From positions 1-33,676 of the forward strand of contig NZ_BMOC01000021.1 of NCBI RefSeq assembly GCF_014646875.1: 33,676 bases of DNA. Direction: 5' to 3'. Each line of letters opens with the position of its first letter. Position 1 is the stretch's first letter. The notes under the pieces are model-generated. The model had not been told where the DNA came from. It saw nothing but the letters and a program-made list of their open reading frames with translations, and made no database searches. Source of the stretch: Halobellus salinus (GTDB taxonomy: Archaea > Halobacteriota > Halobacteria > Halobacteriales > Haloferacaceae). Below are positions 31,671-33,676 of the stretch, piece after piece. A program made the translations under genes and the position numbers.

Positions 31671-32963
31671 TCAGAGGTCCTCCAGCGTGACTTGCGTGTC
31701 GGTTTCGGTGTCCGGTTCCGTCGGGGCGGCGCGGTCGTCCTCATCGTCGGCGGCCGGTCCGTCCGTCTCGGACCCGCCAGCGTCGGCGCTCCCGCCCGTC
31801 CCGCCTGAATTCGGCCTGTCCCCACCCGATTCGGCGGGGGTGTCCCCGCCTGCTGCGGTCCGGAACGCCGACCTGTCGCCGTCGAGTTGCTCCGCGACGC
31901 GGGATTCGACCGCCGCTCGAACGTTGGAATCGGGGGCCTCGCCCCCGCGGATGGTCCCGTCGACGTCGAGTGCGGCCGCCGAGAGTCCCAGGTCACGGAT
32001 CCGTTCTTCGACCGCGTCGTCGGGATCGGCGAAGGAGACGTCGAGATCGGCGTCGACCTCGCGGTCCCGGCGGTCGGTGACGCGCGCCACCAGAGCGCCC
32101 CGCTCGGTCAGCGACTCCTCGATCGCGGCGGGCGCCACCGACTCCCCGTCGCCGGTGATCTCAACCACCGCGACCGCGTCGGTCACGTCACGCTGCCGGA
32201 GCTGTTCGTGGACCCGCTCGGCGCCCTCGCCCGCCGATAGCGACACCGACGCGAAGACGAACCGGCGGGTGTCGAGGGTCCGCCGCCGGATGTCGACCCC
32301 GTCGTCGACCGTCACGAGGTTGTAGCCGCGAGCGGTCTCCTCGGCGGCGCTGGCGCGCTCGGTCGACCCGCAGTAGGTCACCCACGTTCCGTCGACCGTC
32401 TCGGTGCCGGGCTCGTGGTTGTCACCGAGCAGGACGGCGTCGAAGTCGACGGCCGATTCCGCGAGGACGGTCTCGGTCTCCCAGTCGGCGTGCGCGAACG
32501 GGGTGAACAGCCCGTGGGCGACCAGGACGGCGTGGTCGGCGTCGTGTGGGGCGAAGTCGTACTCCAGCTCCGATCGGCGGGACTTCGGGACGTGGTCGAG
32601 GCCGTAGAACGCCGTCTCCCCGACGGTTCGGGGCTCGGAGCCGAGCCGCTCGGCGAGCCCCAGGTCCGCGAAGAGGTCGAGCCACTGGCCGCTCCGGGTC
32701 GACTCGTGGTTGCCGACGACCGCGAGAAACGGGATCGCCGCCCCTCGAAGCCGCCGGAGGAGGCGGATCGTCTCCATGAGGTCCGAGAGCTCCGGCCGGC
32801 GGTCGTGGAAGAGGTCGCCCGCGTGGACCACGGCGTCGACGTCGTCGTCGACCGCGTCGTCGATCACCTGCTCGAAGGCGTCCCGGAAGTCCGCTCGGCG
32901 GATCTGTGAGTGGTACTGGGCGTACCCGAGGTGGGTGTCGCCGGTGTGGATCACCCGTGTCAT
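31671..32963 (-). CDS. mre11: Mre11 nuclease
   Basis: The 430-residue manganese-dependent nuclease partners Rad50. The phosphoesterase blocks are GDTHLG (8-13; Asp9, His11), AGDLFH (48-53; Asp50), GNHES (84-88; Asn85, His86), VAHGLF and LLGDNHEP. The last block has Asp-Asn-His where most Mre11 proteins have Gly-His-x-His, so one metal-ligand His is Asp. A capping domain follows to about residue 340. The last 70 residues are disordered and acidic, rich in Gly, Ser and Asp, before a final VTLEDL motif that probably binds Rad50. It has its own TATA box inside the end of the upstream gene. Confidence 0.96.
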   Translation of the reverse strand: MTRVIHTGDTHLGYAQYHSQIRRADFRDAFEQVIDDAVDDDVDAVVHAGDLFHDRRPELSDLMETIRLLRRLRGAAIPFLAVVGNHESTRSGQWLDLFADLGLAERLGSEPRTVGETAFYGLDHVPKSRRSELEYDFAPHDADHAVLVAHGLFTPFAHADWETETVLAESAVDFDAVLLGDNHEPGTETVDGTWVTYCGSTERASAAEETARGYNLVTVDDGVDIRRRTLDTRRFVFASVSLSAGEGAERVHEQLRQRDVTDAVAVVEITGDGESVAPAAIEESLTERGALVARVTDRRDREVDADLDVSFADPDDAVEERIRDLGLSAAALDVDGTIRGGEAPDSNVRAAVESRVAEQLDGDRSAFRTAAGGDTPAESGGDRPNSGGTGGSADAGGSETDGPAADDEDDRAAPTEPDTETDTQVTLEDL

Positions 32964-32987
32964 CTGTTCGGACGTTACGCGGTGGCT

Positions 32988-32994
32988 CCTAAAA
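32988..32994 (-). promoter_or_regulatory. TATA-like box of mre11-rad50
   Basis: Minus-strand TTTTAGG lies 25-31 nt upstream of the mre11 ATG and overlaps the stop codon of the upstream gene. mre11-rad50 can therefore be transcribed without the upstream gene. Confidence 0.5.
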
Positions 32995-33465
32995 CCGTTC
33001 CGCGACCGGAGTGGAAGTGGTCGCGTCGTGGTCGGCCGGGGGTGTCGTCGGCCGGGGCGTCGTCGACTCGCCCCCACGTAACGCTGCGTCGAGGCGCCGC
33101 AGCGACTTCCGGGCGGCCCGGCCGCGGGCTGTTGTGTCGTCTTCGTCGCGGCGGACCGCCGTCGCGACCGCCCGGTCAAGGTCGGGGAGCCGGCCGGCCG
33201 ACAGGAACGACGCGGCTTCGCGGGCGGAGTCGGCTGCGCGTTCGGCGTCGCGGACGACGGACTCCGGATCCGGGGAGACGGTCTCGTCGGGCGCCGGAGC
33301 GTTCGACGGTTGCGACGACGCGGATCCGTGCGCGAGCGCCCGGAGCGACCGGCGGACCTCATCGGGGCGCGGCGCGTCCACCTCGGGCGATCGGTCGGTC
33401 ACCTCGGGCGATCGGTCGGTCACCTCGGGCGATCGGTCGGTCACCTCGGGCGATCGGTCGGTCAC
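32989..33465 (-). CDS. Uncharacterised Ser/Asp/Arg-rich protein upstream of mre11
   Basis: This is a 158-residue protein if it starts at the GTG at 33465. Its first 28 residues are four copies of VTDRSPE. Then come a short conserved-looking start of a domain (DEVRRSLRALAHG), an Ala/Glu helix region (ESVVRDAERAADSAREAASFL) with GRLPDLDRAVATAVRRDED, and RAARKSLRRLDAALRG, followed by a Thr/Pro tail. It looks like a small helical protein with disordered ends. I do not recognise it, though a protein of this kind ahead of mre11 hints at a repair link. A TATA-like TTCAAAC (33487-33497) lies about 25 nt upstream of this GTG. Four other in-phase GTG codons are possible starts. Confidence 0.6.
   Translation of the reverse strand: MTDRSPEVTDRSPEVTDRSPEVTDRSPEVDAPRPDEVRRSLRALAHGSASSQPSNAPAPDETVSPDPESVVRDAERAADSAREAASFLSAGRLPDLDRAVATAVRRDEDDTTARGRAARKSLRRLDAALRGGESTTPRPTTPPADHDATTSTPVAERF
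33380..33463. repeat. Four perfect 21-bp tandem repeats at the start of the mre11-upstream gene
   Basis: Four identical, directly adjacent 21-bp units (33380-33400, 33401-33421, 33422-33442, 33443-33463) lie in frame at the N-terminus of the minus-strand gene and encode VTDRSPE each. Because 21 is a multiple of three, copy-number change keeps the frame. Each copy contributes a GTG codon. Confidence 0.97.
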
Positions 33466-33576
33466 GTCGTATGTGGTGCCGGGATCGGGTTTGAACGTTC
33501 GGCCGGCGGATTCGGTAGTGTTCAGGTAAGCTGGTGACCCTGTGACCACCCCGAAAACCCCCGGTCGCTCGCCGTC

Positions 33577-33595
33577 GCCGGCACTTTGCGCCGGC
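33577..33595. terminator. Hairpin downstream of the right-edge gene
   Basis: GCCGGC occurs at 33577-33582 and 33590-33595. The two copies pair with a seven-base loop. It lies about 20 bp after the stop of the minus-strand gene cut by the right edge, and minus-strand TTTT follows some 20 bases later. A terminator is plausible. Confidence 0.3.
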
Positions 33596-33615
33596 TGCCG
33601 GAGGGACCGTAGTAC

Positions 33616-33676
33616 CTAGCGTAACTTTTGAAGATAGTCACCGAGATGATCATCGATCCAAGAGGCCGCGAAACTA
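33616..33676 (-). CDS. C-terminal end of an unidentified gene (clipped by window)
   Basis: Nineteen codons run in from the right edge to a TAG at 33616-33618. They encode SFAASWIDDHLGDY followed by LQKLR, which looks like a real protein C-terminus. The stretch is less GC-rich than its surroundings, which could mean a mobile element or transferred gene. The family cannot be named from so few residues. A plus-strand ATG at 33646 opens a competing short frame. Confidence 0.4.
   Translation of the reverse strand, partial: SFAASWIDDHLGDYLQKLR

Noticed and set aside
33380-33463. CRISPR-like array
   Set aside because: The 21-bp units are directly adjacent without spacers and are in frame with a coding sequence, so this is a coding tandem repeat.

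Overview
The window is a stretch of a haloarchaeal (class Halobacteria) chromosome. The evidence is a high-GC, strongly acidic proteome; an archaeal sn-glycerol-1-phosphate dehydrogenase; two Tat-exported halocyanins; an Mre11-Rad50 pair; haloarchaea-typical DUF membrane proteins; and repeated TATA-like boxes about 25-30 nt upstream of start codons with no room for a leader. That last pattern (leaderless transcripts) was used to choose many starts. No tRNA, rRNA or CRISPR array was seen.

Region 1 (1-11.3 kb). The left edge holds the 3' end of an IS200/IS605-type tnpB with a structured right end resembling an omega-RNA scaffold. Then come phosphoenolpyruvate synthase (minus), a membrane-anchored J-domain protein (divergent), a winged-helix regulator divergent from a metallophosphoesterase, a FAD-dependent amine-oxidase-like protein, a threonine-synthase-like protein that has lost its PLP lysine, a DtxR/MntR-type regulator translationally coupled to a TMEM165/GDT1-type transporter (a likely manganese module with a palindrome at its promoter), a LysE-type exporter and glycerol-1-phosphate dehydrogenase.

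Region 2 (11.3-21.8 kb). A DUF420 membrane protein, a GT4-like glycosyltransferase, a membrane-anchored halocyanin, an MTH865-family protein followed by a GIY-YIG-like protein, an S9 serine peptidase, a GAF/PAS sensor, the B12-binding subunit of methylmalonyl-CoA mutase with MeaB, an alpha/beta hydrolase, and a degenerate NAD-kinase-like protein preceded by a 13-codon mini-ORF.

Region 3 (21.8-27.8 kb). A respiratory cytochrome b cluster. One minus-strand operon encodes halocyanin, a small membrane protein (DUF7318-like), a b6-like cytochrome b N-terminal subunit and a C-terminal subunit with a PDWY Qo motif. Around it are further small membrane proteins (DUF7313/7314/7315/7319/7321-like, family numbers from memory). 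No Rieske protein is encoded in the window.

Region 4 (27.8-33.7 kb). DNA repair: endonuclease III, a small membrane protein, Rad50 and Mre11 (stop and start codons abutting), and upstream of mre11 an uncharacterised Ser/Asp/Arg-rich protein whose N-terminus is four perfect 21-bp repeats, each carrying a possible GTG start. The right edge clips the C-terminus of another minus-strand gene.
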